Source of the DNA: Bufo bufo
Taxonomy: Eukaryota; Chordata; Amphibia; Anura; Bufonidae
Direction: 5' to 3'
Length of the DNA stretch: 64,000 nucleotides
Assembly (NCBI RefSeq): GCF_905171765.1
Contig: NC_053391.1
Coordinates: forward strand, 691,238,175-691,302,174
How positions within the stretch are numbered: position 1 is the first letter of the stretch; each line of letters begins with the position of its first letter. The notes below the pieces were generated by a model. That model was not told the DNA's origin. It was given only the letters and a program-made list of their open reading frames with translations, and did not search any database. Below, piece after piece: positions 33,611 through 44,099 of this stretch. Position numbers and translations under genes: made by a program.

Positions 33611-33960
33611 GAGGTGAGTAGTAGCCTGGACAGAGGGGCGGCTGTGGATGGAGTGAGGTGAGTAGTAGCCTGGACAGAGGGGCGGCTGTGGATGGAGTGA
33701 GGTGAGTAGAAGCCTGGACAGAGGGGCGGCTGTGGATATAGTGAGGTGAGTAGTAGCCGGGACAGAGGGGCGGCTGTGGATATAGTGAGGTGAGTAGTAG
33801 CCGGGACAGAGGGGCGGCTGTGGATATAGTGAGGTGAGTAGTAGCCTGGACAGAGGGGCGGCTGTGGATGTAGTGAGGTGAGTAGAAGCCTGGGCAGAGG
33901 GGAGGCTGTGGATGTAGTGAGGTAAGTACAAGCCTGGACAGAGGGGCGGCTGTGGATGTA
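33611..33960. repeat. 44-bp minisatellite inside CR1 reverse transcriptase
   Basis: About eight copies of a 44-bp unit (GAGGTGAGTAGTAGCCTGG ... GGGGCGGCTGTGGATG) starting at 33611, 33655 and 33699. The last unit runs directly into the RT motif-A coding sequence (GTAGTGTTTCTGGATTTTGC). The unit is thus an amplified piece of the RT gene just before motif A. As 44 is not a multiple of three, the expansion also destroys the frame. Confidence 0.92.
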
Positions 33961-34385
33961 GTGTTTCTGGATTTTGCAGAGGCTTTTGATACTGTCCCTC
34001 ATAGACGTTTAATAGGTAAAGTAAGGTCTATCGGCTTGGAAAGTATAGTTTGTAATTGGATTGAAAACTGGCTGAAGGACCGTGTCCAGAGAGTTGTGGT
34101 CAATGATTCCTATTCAGAATGGTCCCAGGTTATAAGTGGTGACCCCAAGGTTCAGTGCTGGGCCCTTTTATTATTTAATTTATTTATTAATGATGTCGAG
34201 GACAGGATTAATAGCACCATATCTATTTTTGCAGATGACACTAAGCTGTGTAGAACTGTACGGTCTATGGAAGATGTCCACAAACTACAAGCTGACTGGG
34301 ACACTCTGAGTGATTGGGCATCAACTTGGCAAATGAGGTTCAATGTGAACAAATGTAAAGTTCTGCATCTTGGTAGTAATCATCT
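33950..34385 (+). pseudogene. CR1 reverse transcriptase, catalytic part
   Basis: Contains motif A VVFLDFAEAFDTVPH, then VISGDPKVQCWALLLFNLFI (motif B, with PQGSVLGP eroded to a variant) and the catalytic ISIFADDTKLC, followed by MRFNVNKCKVLHLGSN. This is the CR1/L2 RT pattern. It is cut after about 34385 by a palindromic insertion and resumes near 36246. Confidence 0.88.
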
Positions 34386-36245
34386 CTGTGCTTCATATGT
34401 TTTGTCCAGTGCCCAGAATGCAGGGCCAGCGGGGGCTCTTTGGAATATGGGCCCCTTTGCCCACCTAGGCTGCAAAAAAGTGTCACACATGTGGTATCTC
34501 CATACTCGGGAGAAGTTGGGGAATGTGTTTTGGGGTGTCATTTTACATATACCCATGCTGGGTGAGAGAAATATCTTGGCAAAAGACAACTTTTCCCATT
34601 TTTTTATACAAAGTTGGCATTTGACCAAGATATTTCTCTCACCCAGCATGGGTATATGTAAAATGACACCCCAAAACACATTCCCCAACTTCTCCTGAGT
34701 ACGGCGATACCAGATGTGTGACACTTTTTTGCAGCCTAGATGCGCAAAGGTGCCCAAATTCCTTTTAGGAGGGCATTTTTAGACATTTGGATACCAGACT
34801 TCTTCTCACGCTTTGGGGCCCCTAGAATGCCAGGGCAGTATAAATACCCCACATGTGACCCCATTTTGGAAATAAGACACCCCAAGGTATTCAATGAGGG
34901 GCATGGAGAGTTCATAGAAATTTTTTTTTTTTGGCACAAGTTAGCGGAAATTGATATTTTTAATTTTTTTCTCACAAAGTCTCCCGTTCCGCTAACTTGG
35001 GACAAAAATTTCAATCTTTCATGGACTCAATATGCCCCTCACGGAATACCTGGGGGTGTCTTCTTTCCGAAATGGGGTCACATGTGGGGTATTTATACTG
35101 CCCTGGCATTCTAGGGGCCCTAAAGCGTGAGAAGAAGTCTGGAATATAAATGTCTAAAAATTTTTACGCATTTGGATTCCGTGAGGGGTATGGTGAGTTC
35201 ATGTGAGATTTTATTTTTTGACACAAGTTAGTGGAATATGAGAGTTTGTAAGAAAAAAAAAAATAATTCCGCTAACTTGGGCCAAAAAAATGTCTGAATG
35301 GAGCCTTACAGAGGGGTGATCAATGACAGGGGGGTTGATCAATGACAGGGGTGTGATCAATGACAGGGGGGGTGATCAATGACAGGGGGGTGATCAATGA
35401 CAGGGGGGTGATCAATGACAGGGGGGGTGATCAATGACAGGGGGGGTGATCAATGACAGGGGGGGTGATCAGGGAGTCTATATGGGGTGATCACCACAGT
35501 CATTGATCATGCCCCTGTAAGGCTTCATTCAGACGTCCGGATGCGTTTTGCGGATCGGATCCATCTATCAGTGCATCCGTAAAAATCATGCAGACATCTG
35601 AATGGAGCTTTACAGGGGGGTAATCAATGACAGGGGGGTGATCACCACAGTCATTGATCATGCCCCTGTAAGGCTTCATTCAGATGTCCGGATGCGTTTT
35701 GCGGATCGGATCCATCTATCAGTGCATCCGTAAAAATCATGCGGACATCTGAATGGAGCTTTACAGGGGGGTAATCAATGACAGGGGGGTAATCAATGAC
35801 AGGGGGGTGATCAGGGAGTCTATATGGGGTGATCAGGGGTGATCAGGGGCTAATAAGGGGTTAATAAGTGACGGGGGGGGTGTAGTGTAGTGTAGTGGTG
35901 CTTGGTGCTACTTTACTGAGCTACCTGTGTCCTCTGGTGGTCGATCCAAACAAAGGGGACCACCAGAGGACCAGGTAGCAGGTATATTAGACGCTGTTAT
36001 CAAAACAGCGTCTAATATACCTGTTAGGGGTTAAAAAAAACACATCTCCAGCCTGCCAGCGAACGATCGCCGCTGGCAGGCTGGAGATCAACTCTCTTAC
36101 CTTCCGTTCCTGTGAGCGCGCGCGCCTGTGTGCGCGCGTTCACAGGAAATCTCGGCCATCGCGAGATGACGCATATATGCGTGACTCTGCGCAGGGCTGC
36201 CACCTCCGGAACGCGATCCTGCGTTAGGCGGTGCGGAGGTGGTTA
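34385..36245. mobile_element. Palindrome- and tandem-rich insertion in CR1
   Basis: A non-coding block with several large hairpins: 34440-34745 (GGTATATGTAAAATGACACC and its complement), 34776-35160 (CCAGGGCAGTATAAATACCCC and its complement), 35930-36030 (GACGCTGT...ACAGCGTC) and 36050-36090 (CCAGCCTGCCAGCG...). Between them, 35319-35475 holds about eight units of GATCAATGACAGGGGGG, and two longer direct repeats of about 180 bp follow (each with GATGCGTTTTGCGGATCGG). I cannot name the family; no transposase is present. Confidence 0.6.
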
Positions 36246-36768
36246 AACAAGGCATGGACTTGCAGGGCGGGGATGTAATATTACCTCTTTACAAAGCGTT
36301 GTTCTGGCCTCATCTGGAATATGCAGTTCAGTTCTGGCCACCAGTCCATAGAAAGGATGCCCTGGAGCTGGTAAAGTACAGAGGAGAGCGACTAAACTGA
36401 TAAGGGGCCTGGAGGGTCTTAGTTACGAAGAAATATTAAAATAATTCAATTTATTTAGTCTTGAGAAGAGACGTCTAAGTGGGGACATGATTAACCTATA
36501 CAAATATATAAATGGGCCATACAAAAATACAATGAAAAACTGTTCCATGTAAAATGCAATCAAAAGACAAGGGGGCGCTGCCTCCGACTAGAGAAGGAAA
36601 AGTTCAGTCTCCAGAAGCGTCAAAGCTTCTTTACTGTAAGAACTGTGAATCTGTGGAATAGACTTCCTCAGGACGTGGTCACAGAGTCTCACTTCCTTCT
36701 GTGATTCGCATCCCCACCGATCCCTTGGTTGAACTTGATGGACTTATGTCATTTTTCAACCGTATTAA
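36246..36768 (+). pseudogene. CR1 C-terminal coding remnant and 3' end
   Basis: Contains DVILPLYKALFWPHLEYAVQ-type coding (about 36270-36340). The non-coding CR1 tail runs to TTGAACTTGATGGACTTATG and TTTTTCAACCGTA. The last bases (CTATGTAATTATG) resume after the MITE at 37185. Confidence 0.82.
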
Positions 36769-37180
36769 AGGGGTTCTCCGGGCTTTTAATATTGCTGACC
36801 TATCCTCAGGATAGGTCATCAATATCAGATCGGCGGGGATCCGACACCCGGCACCCCCGCCGATCAGCTGTTTGAAGAGGAGGAGCGCGCTGTGCCAGTG
36901 CTGCCTACTCTTCACTGTTTACCTTCTCGCCGTCTCCTCTGTAGCGGTGAGCAGGTGTAATTACATCCAAGCCGTCATTTCAATGGGACAGATCGTTCCC
37001 ATACACGGCAGAGGCTACGGCGAGAAGGTGAACAGTGAAGAGTAGCAGCGCTGCCACAGCGCGCTCCTCCTCTTCAAACAGTTGATCGTTGGGGGTGCCA
37101 GGTGTCGGACCCCTGCCAATCTGATATTGATGACCTATCCTGAATATAGGTCATCATTATTAAAAGCCCATAGAACCCCT
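36769..37180. mobile_element. TTAA-target fold-back MITE
   Basis: 412 bp with ends AGGGGTTCTCCGGGC and AGAACCCCT, flanked by TTAA (36765-36768 and 37181-37184). The interior has GACCTATCCTCAGGATAGG palindromes and inverted GAAGAGGAGGAGCGCGCTG arms. It splits the last 30 bp of the CR1 tail. Confidence 0.85.
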
Positions 37181-37199
37181 TTAACTATGTAATTATGTG

Positions 37200-38470
37200 A
37201 GACTGCACGCTGTGAGGGGGGAGGTGGAGGTAAAGTATCTCTCCCTCTGTATGTCTGAGACTGCCTGTAGCAAGAAGGGAGGAGAGAAAGGCAGCTGCTG
37301 CAGTTGGATCTCAGGATTCCTGTATACTACATGCTATGAAAGGGGAGACAAGGGGCGCAGCTGTAGCAGCTTTCTCTCATCATGTCTATTGACTGCATGA
37401 TGCAGGAGGAGAAGAGGGAGATGGAGTTGATAGATCTATCTCTTACTATGTCTGTAGAATACATGATGTGAGAGGAGTGGGTGAAGAGGCAGCTGTCTAT
37501 CCCTCAGAATGTCTGTATACTGCATGCTGTGAGAGGGGAGGAGGGAGGTGCAACTGCTAGAACAGTCCCCAGCAAGTCTGTGGGATTATATCCTGCAAGA
37601 GGGAAGGAGGGAGAGGTAGTGGCAGAACATTTTCCCAAAATATCTGTAGACTGCCTAAAAAGAGAAGATGGAGTTGTTGTATTTCTGAGGGAGGGGTGGA
37701 GGGAGATGCAGCTTCATTATTTCTGTCTCAGTAATATATGTAAGAGAGGAGGAGGTTGATGCAGCTGCAGTATTATCCACTCATTGGGTGTCCATATTGC
37801 ATGCTATGAGAGAGAAGGAGGGAGATGCAGCTGCAGAATTTCTCCATAAGTAGGTGTGTGGCAATGCATTCTATGAGAGAGGAGGAGGGAGATAAAGCTG
37901 CAGTATCTTTTGCTCATTAGATGTATAGACCACATGCTATGAGAGAGGAAGAGGGAGAAGCAGCTGCAGTAGATTTCGCTCATTCGGTGTGTAGACTGTA
38001 TGCTATGAGAAAGTACGAAGAAATGCATCTGCTGGATCTTTCACTCATAAGGTGTATAGATTGTATGCTATGGGGGAGGAGGGAGATGCAGCTGCTGGAT
38101 CTCTTCAGGTATATTGATTGTATGCTATGGGGGAGGAGGGAGATGCAGCTGCTGGATCTCTTCAGGTGTATAGATTGTATGCTATGGGGGGGGGGAGATG
38201 CAGCTGCTGGATCTCTTCAGGTGTATAGATTGTATGCTATGGGGGGGGAGGGAGATGCAGCTGCTGGATCTCTTCAGGTGTATAGATTGTATGCTATGGG
38301 GGGGAGGGAGATGCAGCTGCTGGATCTCTTGATTATTAGTTGTATAGGTTATTTTCTATGAGATTGGAGGAGGGAGATGCAGCTGCTGGATCTTTCGTTC
38401 ATTAGGTATATAGGCTGCATGCTATGAGGGGGAGGAGGGAGATGCAGCTACATTATTTCTAACTCAATTT
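37200..38470. repeat. About 60-bp degenerate minisatellite
   Basis: About twenty diverged units built on ATTGTATGCTATG, GGGAGGAGGGAGATGCAGCT and GCTGGATCTCTTCAG. The freshest units (38040-38330) repeat every 54-60 bp and vary mainly in the G run. It lies about 210 bp past the donor of the Kazal exon, in the 33-kb intron. Confidence 0.85.
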
Positions 38471-38685
38471 TTCTCAAGGGGCAGTTAGAAGAAGAGGCGA
38501 CATCTGCCCCAGAGAACACATCATAGTTCTGACATCAAACCAGGAAGATCCCATTTACTCAGTTGTACAGTGTTCACTTTAGGACATGGTCAGATATCAT
38601 TGTCAAGTATCAGACTAATGCCACTGTTACACCTGACTCTGGAGAGGATTAACAGAAGACAGCTCCCACTAACTCCAGCACTTAC

Positions 38686-38840
38686 CAGCACTTTATTATC
38701 CTTGTAATCAAAGTTGACGCCTTCACACCCGGCGTAGCACGGAGAGATGTACTCAATGCCGTCTGCACCGCAGATTGGGTTGAAAGCGGATTCGGAGCAG
38801 CCACATTCGAGTGCCGGTCACATTGTGCCAAAGTCCAACA
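38686..38840 (-). CDS. slco2a1: SLCO2A1-like transporter, Kazal-like loop exon with an in-frame TGA
   Basis: A 155-bp exon between a tttttcag acceptor (38841-38848) and a GTAAGT donor (38680-38685). Phase is 1 in and 0 out, matching both neighbours. It encodes the Cys-rich extracellular loop 5: ECGCSESAFNPICGADGIEY then SPCYAGC, the Kazal-type pattern diagnostic of OATPs. The eighth codon position of the joined frame is TGA (complement 38818-38820), just upstream of the Cys cluster and about where family members have their first loop cysteine. No alternative AG after the TGA restores a plausible start. All other exons are open, so this is an isolated lesion, a sequence error, or the sign of a young pseudogene. 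Confidence 0.9.
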
Positions 38841-39279
38841 CTGAAAAACAAGAGACACGGCATAACCTGAGAAATCAGGGGCAGTGTAAACTGACACTGA
38901 GAAGAAAGTGAAGTTTTATAATCTACATATCAATACTCACACTGGACTGTCTTGTACTCTAGTCACACCCAGAGCTGCATTCACAGTCCTGCTAGATGTG
39001 GCTTATAATCACTCTGCCCTGGGTGGACAATCACATCTGCACACTGTAGCAGTGAGAGGAAGTTAAGCAGAAGCGGGCAGAATCCTTATTGCAGCTCTGG
39101 ATGTGACTGGAGCATTGAAAACATGAACCTTTACTAAGTAAAAGTGCATCCCTCATTCAGTCAGCAGAGGTAAGCTCAATAACTCATTAGGGCCCCCTCA
39201 TTAGGACCTCCTTATATCAGCCGCTCTAGTTCTAGGACCATAGGGGTGCACCTTGGCATCCTATCTGAAAAGGAGAGGG

Positions 39280-40223
39280 ATTTTATATATGTCAAACATC
39301 CGAGTACACCCATATTCCATGCTCTTCCGAAGGTGCATAAGGAGGGTTTCCCTCCACCATTATGACCGATTGTTGCTTGAATTGGGTCGTACTCGGAACG
39401 ACTGTCATTCAGCAATTACACCTTGGAACTCCGTGATTATATCTGTATATGTACAGATTTTTTACTTAAACATAACTATTTTATGTTTAATGGTTTATAT
39501 TACCTACAGATATCCGGAGTTTCAATGGGTGCCAAATTTTCGCCTTCAGTGGCAAATGTGTTAAAAATTTTTATTTTCAGACCATAACCCATATTTAACA
39601 TCTCTGAAATGGTATGGGCGTTTCATTGACGACATGTTGTGGGTTTGGCGGGGTGATGCAGAAGATTTGATATCATTTGTGGACTTTCTGAATGGTTGTA
39701 TTCCATCGATCAAACTGACTATGATCAGCGATCCTACCTCAATTGTCTTTTTGGACCTAGTATTATCGGCTGATCATATGACCAAAAAAGTTAGTACCTG
39801 TACACATCGTAAGGTTACAGCTGGGAATACATTGCTTCATGCATCATCCTGCCATCGCCCACATGTGGCCAAAAATATACCCAAAGGGGAGATGTTGAGG
39901 GCACGTCGAAATTGCTCATCTTTTGATCTATTTGTGAAAGAGGCATCTGATATTTCGACCAGGTTGCAGATCCGGGGGATATTCGAGAGAAAATATTCAA
40001 AAAGCCAAGGAATATGCAACTTCGGTGGATAGGGAGTCGCTTATATTTGCTCGAATTAAGAATGCGAACAAAAAGAAAGAGAAAAAATAAAATAAAAATC
40101 GAAATAAGAATGTTCAGGTCCTGAGTCGAAATTCAAGCAACCCTGCGACTTTTGTCAGTCACTAATTTTAGTGTAGAATACCCCCTTATCTGCAACATTT
40201 TACGTAGACATTTTCCGGTTATA
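39280..40223 (+). pseudogene. Penelope reverse transcriptase, degenerate
   Basis: Pieces in order: FIYVKHPSTPIFHALPKVHK (PLE RT1 block), FMFNGLYYLQISGVSMGAKF with SPSVANV (the Y-Q-x-G-x-xMG block), GRFIDDMLWVW (catalytic Asp-Asp, near 39612), IVFLDLVLSADH, and a C-terminal TAGNTLLHASSCHRP with RARRNCS. Stops near 39345, 39376 and 39575 and frame changes make it non-functional. Confidence 0.85.
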
Positions 40224-41401
40224 AATAAAAAGTAATGTCGCACTAGAATGGGGTAGAGATCCAACAGAGGTGCTCCCACTAACAGACTACACCCAGTCTG
40301 ATAAAAGTAGATATAATAAAGAAATAGAAGTGGGGCACTCTCTAAAGTAAAGGGATCTTTAATTAACGTGGAATACAATAAAATAGACAATGTATGATAT
40401 ATAATAAAATACTTTCCTTTAGGATTCCGGTCTCAAGGGCTGTTGGTTCAAATTCAAATTTTCGCGCCAATTGAGTTGTTTGCTGCACGCGGTCTTAATG
40501 TCTTCCGTATGGCAGTATTTTCTTAATTTGGCAATTCGTTATTCTTATGGTAATGTCCAGGTCTCCTCGGTCTCGCAATATCCTTACTTTCCTTAGTGGG
40601 GGGGGGGGGGGGATTAGCACCAGACGCGTTTCGGGGATTTAAGACAATGACCCCCTTCCTCAGTGGTCAATTGGCGCGAAAATTCAAATTTGAACCAACA
40701 GCCCTTGAGACCGGAATCCTAAAGGAAAGTACGCCGAGTTGAGGGCTCACTGTCCAGTGTAAAGATCTCCTGGTAAGACTACGAATATCCTATATAAGCG
40801 ATCGCTTTGCAATTAAATACAGCGGGACGCCACTGTGCTTATTAGCAGCCTTAATATCGTCTGCCCAAATCATTGGAAACTATACATGCTTGAAACTCTG
40901 GGCACCATTATACACATGTGTTAAAAGACTATTCCGCAAGCCGACTATTATATTCGGCAGTTTGTGATCATCTCTACTACGAAAACTTTGCATTGACTAC
41001 TTATCTATGTATATAAGAGACTGGTCATAATCGGAAACAAATGACTATTTATCGAATATTTACCTATTCATTTTCTTAAATATTCGACATGTGCAAAAAC
41101 GCATCCAGTTACCACTAGTGGACAATAAGATTTTTACGAATATTTATATGAATATTTATCCGATTAATATTGAATATTCGAATTTATCATTTTTTAAATA
41201 CTCACACACTGGGATCTATATTTATGCTGTTTTTATTTTAGGTTTTATCTACTGCTGAACTCTCACCGCTTTCATTAATTATTTATCCTCTGCTGTTTTA
41301 AATATTGTTGAATTTTATTATATATCATACATTGTCTATTTTATTGTATTCCACGTTAAAGATCCCTTTACTTTAGAGAGTGCCCCACTTCCATTTCTTT
41401 A
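40224..41401. mobile_element. Insertion with inverted arms inside the Penelope element
   Basis: 1178 bp with terminal inverted arms of about 95-100 bp (40313-40412 and 41308-41401, sharing AAGTGGGGCACTCTCTAAAG). A second internal inverted pair lies at 40411-40478 and 40666-40735 (GGATTCCGGTCTCAAGGGC), and a run of 14 G at about 40598-40612. The hammerhead-like motif suggests it is also a Penelope-derived, non-coding fold-back. Confidence 0.65.
40620..40663 (-). ncRNA. Hammerhead-ribozyme-like motif
   Basis: The minus strand reads CTGAGGA, a GGGG...CCCC stem and loop, then GAAACGCGTC. All core positions of CUGANGA/GAAA and the GUC cleavage triplet are present, as in minimal type I hammerheads of Penelope-like elements. 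Stem I was not verified. Confidence 0.5.
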
Positions 41402-41414
41402 TTTTCCGGTTATA

Positions 41415-42017
41415 GGTTTTGATGAAGGGTGGGGGGACATCGCGGAGGCAGGCATTAGATGTATCGCGAAAAAAGCACCAACTTTAGGACAAAGAGTCAG
41501 TCCTAGTCTGTATATGGAAAACGCAAGGTGTGAACCGGTCTGGCTGAATACTAAAGGAAACTTCAAATGTGGAAGTAAAAAATGTATATGTTGCACGTAC
41601 ATGTCAGTGAGTAAAGATATTGCATCTACATCGAACAACAGCATACATAAAATGCGGCAATATATCAATTGCAATACAGAGTATGTAGTCTATGTCATCA
41701 CATGCCGTACCTGTATGTTGCAATATGTTGGATGTACAATCAACCAGCTCAAAGTGAGAATTCGGAAGCATCTGAGCGACATCCCACATATCGCAACACG
41801 CAATTTTTCAGCGGCCACATCACACTTTGTGGTAGTACATAAGGGCGATACCTCTGCGTTTTGTGTGCAAGGAATTGAGAGAGTCACGGCTCCAGTCAGA
41901 GGAGGAGACCGTAGGCAAAAATTATACAGTCGTGAAACATACTGGATGTTTAATTTAGGAACATGTATACCTAAAGGATTGAATAGGAAACATGACCTAA
42001 CTTTACAATATAAATGA
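41415..42017 (+). pseudogene. Penelope RT C-terminus, Cys linker and GIY-YIG endonuclease
   Basis: Resumes with GFDEGWGDIAEAG and KKAPTLGQRVSPSL (the RT thumb side). Then come the Cys cluster CGSKKCICC and the nuclease YVVYVITCRTCMLQYVGCT with KVRIRKHLSDI and RETYWMFNLGTCIPKGLNRK. This part is open to the stop at 42017. It is labelled a pseudogene only because the upstream RT is broken and interrupted. Confidence 0.88.
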
Positions 42018-42314
42018 AGTGTTTTGTGTCTTTTCTGAAACTGTGGATCACTTCCCACCTGATTGGAATTGTTTCTCCTAGTGATTAACAGGTCAGGAAC
42101 ACCTGATGCTGTTCTGGAGCATGGAAACTAACCAATCAGATGGGAGGGGGTTGTTACTCACTGTGTATAAAAAGGAGATTTTAAGTTTGTTTAGTTGTCT
42201 TGATGAAGGGCTAGGACCATCTATGATCTTATGCTTCAGTGACCACCCAGCTCCACTCTCAGCCAGTCGTCTGGAGAAGCTCACTTCCATAGAAGACTTT
42301 TCTTTACCTTAAAC

Positions 42315-42506
42315 CTTGGTCAGCATGGGGACTTGCAAACTGTTGTGTCGAGCATCCCAAGAAGAGCAGCGAAAGAGCAATCAGGATGCAGCAGAACAAT
42401 CCAATGGCACACATGGCTCCGCACTGCTGAGAGGATAACTGGAACCTCTTCATGATAATTCCACCTAAAACAATGCCGGCCATTGCTCCCGGGATGTTCA
42501 CGGATC
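42315..42506 (-). CDS. slco2a1: SLCO2A1-like transporter, internal exon (TM8-TM9)
   Basis: A 192-bp exon. The acceptor is ggtctcag at 42507, and the donor follows CAAG at 42314 as GTTTAAG, a weaker donor than its neighbours. Phase is 1 in and 1 out. The peptide contains SVNIPGAMAGIVLGGIIMKR (TM8 and the start of the following cytoplasmic loop), then CGAMCAIGLFCC and LLFLGCSTQQFA (TM9 and the start of extracellular loop 5). The CGA-C-hydrophobic-FLGCS pattern is closer to SLCO2A1 than to SLCO1 or SLCO4 as I remember them. A later GT eight bases on would give phase 2 and destroy the Kazal frame, so GTTTAAG is preferred. A Penelope-like element reaches almost to the donor side of this exon. Confidence 0.93.
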
Positions 42507-43161
42507 CTGAGACCAAAGAGATTGTGACTCAATTTTAAAACCTTCACTCTTGGAGGAACCAATATCTAGTACCTGCAGGACACCTATCGAGGTGTCTTCT
42601 CCACCCTCACTCCAAACTTCAGGTTGAAAAATCAGACAAACAAAAGTAATCAATCAAAAGAAGCTAATAATAGGATTGGCCACAAAGGAAAGTGAAATAT
42701 TTCTAAGACATCAAAAATGTTCCTTTTTAAAGGGGCAAGAACCCCAAAACTGGATGTCTCATGTTTTGTTAGGACTTTCCAATTAGTCATGTTGAAAGGC
42801 TCTGGATATTGACTCTCACAGGGTTGCTACTTCCAACAGGTGACACCAGACAGTTTGTGTTTCCTATGGAGGAGAGCTATTTTGCATAAAAGGAAGCATT
42901 CTGTAGGTATGAGCAGCTGGTGGTCTCCTCGAGGAGAACCTGTACCTTCGGAGAGTTACACATGGTTTGTATTATGATTGTCTTTTTTAGTTTTCATATT
43001 GATACCCTATTCTTAGAGGACAAACTGTAGTACCAGGTGTAACCACTAGGGAAGCTGATCGACAGGAGGTTCCTGATGTCTGAGCCCTCCAATCAAACAT
43101 TGATGGCTTATCCTAAGGTTGACTAGTTCACAGTGATGGATGCACCAATAGTAATGTCATG
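42507..43161. other. Intron DNA, nothing recognised
   Basis: About 650 bp between the TM8-TM9 exon acceptor and the fold-back Tc1. No coding signal or clear repeat structure was seen. Confidence 0.5.
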
Positions 43162-43163
43162 TA

Positions 43164-44097
43164 CAGTACAGACCAAAAGTTTGGACACACCTTCTCATTC
43201 AAAGAGTTTTCTTTATTTTCATGACTATGAAGGCATCAAAACTATGAATTAACACATGTGGAATTATATACATAACAAACAAGTGTGAAAACTGAAAATA
43301 TGTCCTATTCTAGGTTCTTCAAAGTAGCCACCTTTTGCTTTGATTACTGCTTTGCACACTCTTGGCATCCTCTTGATTAGCTTCAAGAGGTAGTCACCTG
43401 AAATGATCTTCCAACAGTCTTGAAGGAGTTCCCAGAGATGCTTAGCACTTGTTGGCCCTTTTGCCTTCACTCTGCGGTCCAGCTCACCCCAAACCATCTC
43501 GATTGGGTTCAGGTGCGGTGACTGTGGAGGCCAGGTCATCTGGCGCAGCACCCCATCACTCTCCATGGTCAAATAGCCCTTACTTTCAAAGTTTTCCCAA
43601 TTTTTCGGCTGACTAACTGACCTTCATTTCTTAAAGTAATGATGGCCACTTGTTTTTCTTTACTTGGCTTCTTTTTTTTTGCCATAATACAAATTCTAAC
43701 AGTCTATTCAGTAGGACTATCAGCTGTGTATCCACCTGACTTCTCCTCAACGCAACTGATGGTCCCAACCCCATTTATAAGGCAAGAAATCCCACTTATT
43801 AAACCTGACAGGGCACACCTGTGAAGTGAAAACCATTTCAGGGGACTACCTCTTGAAGCTCATCAAGAGAATGCCAAGAGTGTGCAAAGCAGTAATCAAA
43901 GCAAAAGGTGGCTACTTTGAAGAACCTAGAATATGACATATTTTCAGTTGTTTCACACTTGTTTGTTATGTATATAATTCCATATGTGTTAATTCATAGT
44001 TTTGATGCCTTCAGTGTGAATCTACAATTTTCATAGTCATGAAAATAAAGAAAACTCTTTGAATGAGAAGGTGTGTCCAAACTTTTGGTCTGTACTG
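43164..44097. mobile_element. Fold-back derivative of a Tc1-like transposon
   Basis: 934 bp flanked by TA (43162-43163, 44098-44099), ends CAGTACAGACCAAAAG and CTTTTGGTCTGTACTG. The inverted arms extend about 235 bp and include the transposase C-terminus at both ends (GGCTACTTTGAAGAACC and its complement). A normal Tc1 has this segment only once, so the element is a rearranged palindrome. A minus-strand piece (43264-43572) still reads SPHLNPIEMVWGELDRRVK, the catalytic-Glu block of the transposase. Confidence 0.88.
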
Positions 44098-44099
44098 TA

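Larger units (their letters stand above)
28540..37197 (+). mobile_element. CR1-family LINE, near full length, heavily interrupted
   Basis: Parts occur in the correct order: ORF1 zinc-finger and esterase pieces (28821-29690), AP-like endonuclease (about 30060-30860), reverse transcriptase (31194-31930, 33545-34385), a C-terminal ALFWPHLEYAVQFW segment (36246-36400) and the CR1 3' end (TTGAACTTGATGGACTTATG... to about 37197). It is interrupted by a Harbinger MITE (30864-31190), a Tc1 transposon (31929-33542), a 44-bp minisatellite (33611-33960), a palindromic insertion (about 34385-36245) and a TTAA MITE (36769-37180). The 5' boundary is approximate. Confidence 0.85.
39180..42300 (+). mobile_element. 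Second Penelope-like element, split by an insertion
   Basis: Holds the RT (39280-40220 and 41415-41520) and the GIY-YIG endonuclease (to 42017) of a Penelope-like protein on the plus strand. An insertion at 40224-41401 duplicates 13 bp, TTTTCCGGTTATA (40211-40223 and 41402-41414). Removing it joins RRHFPVI to GFDEGW in one frame. The element abuts the SLCO exon at 42315. The 5' and 3' limits are approximate. Confidence 0.8.

Noticed and set aside
33509..34002. Minus-strand frames with YYSPHYIHSRPS repeats
   Set aside because: They are antisense readings of the 44-bp minisatellite within the CR1 element.
38818..38820. Reading the TGA as selenocysteine
   Set aside because: SLCO transporters are not known selenoproteins and no SECIS element can be assessed since the 3' UTR is outside the window; mutation or sequence error is simpler.
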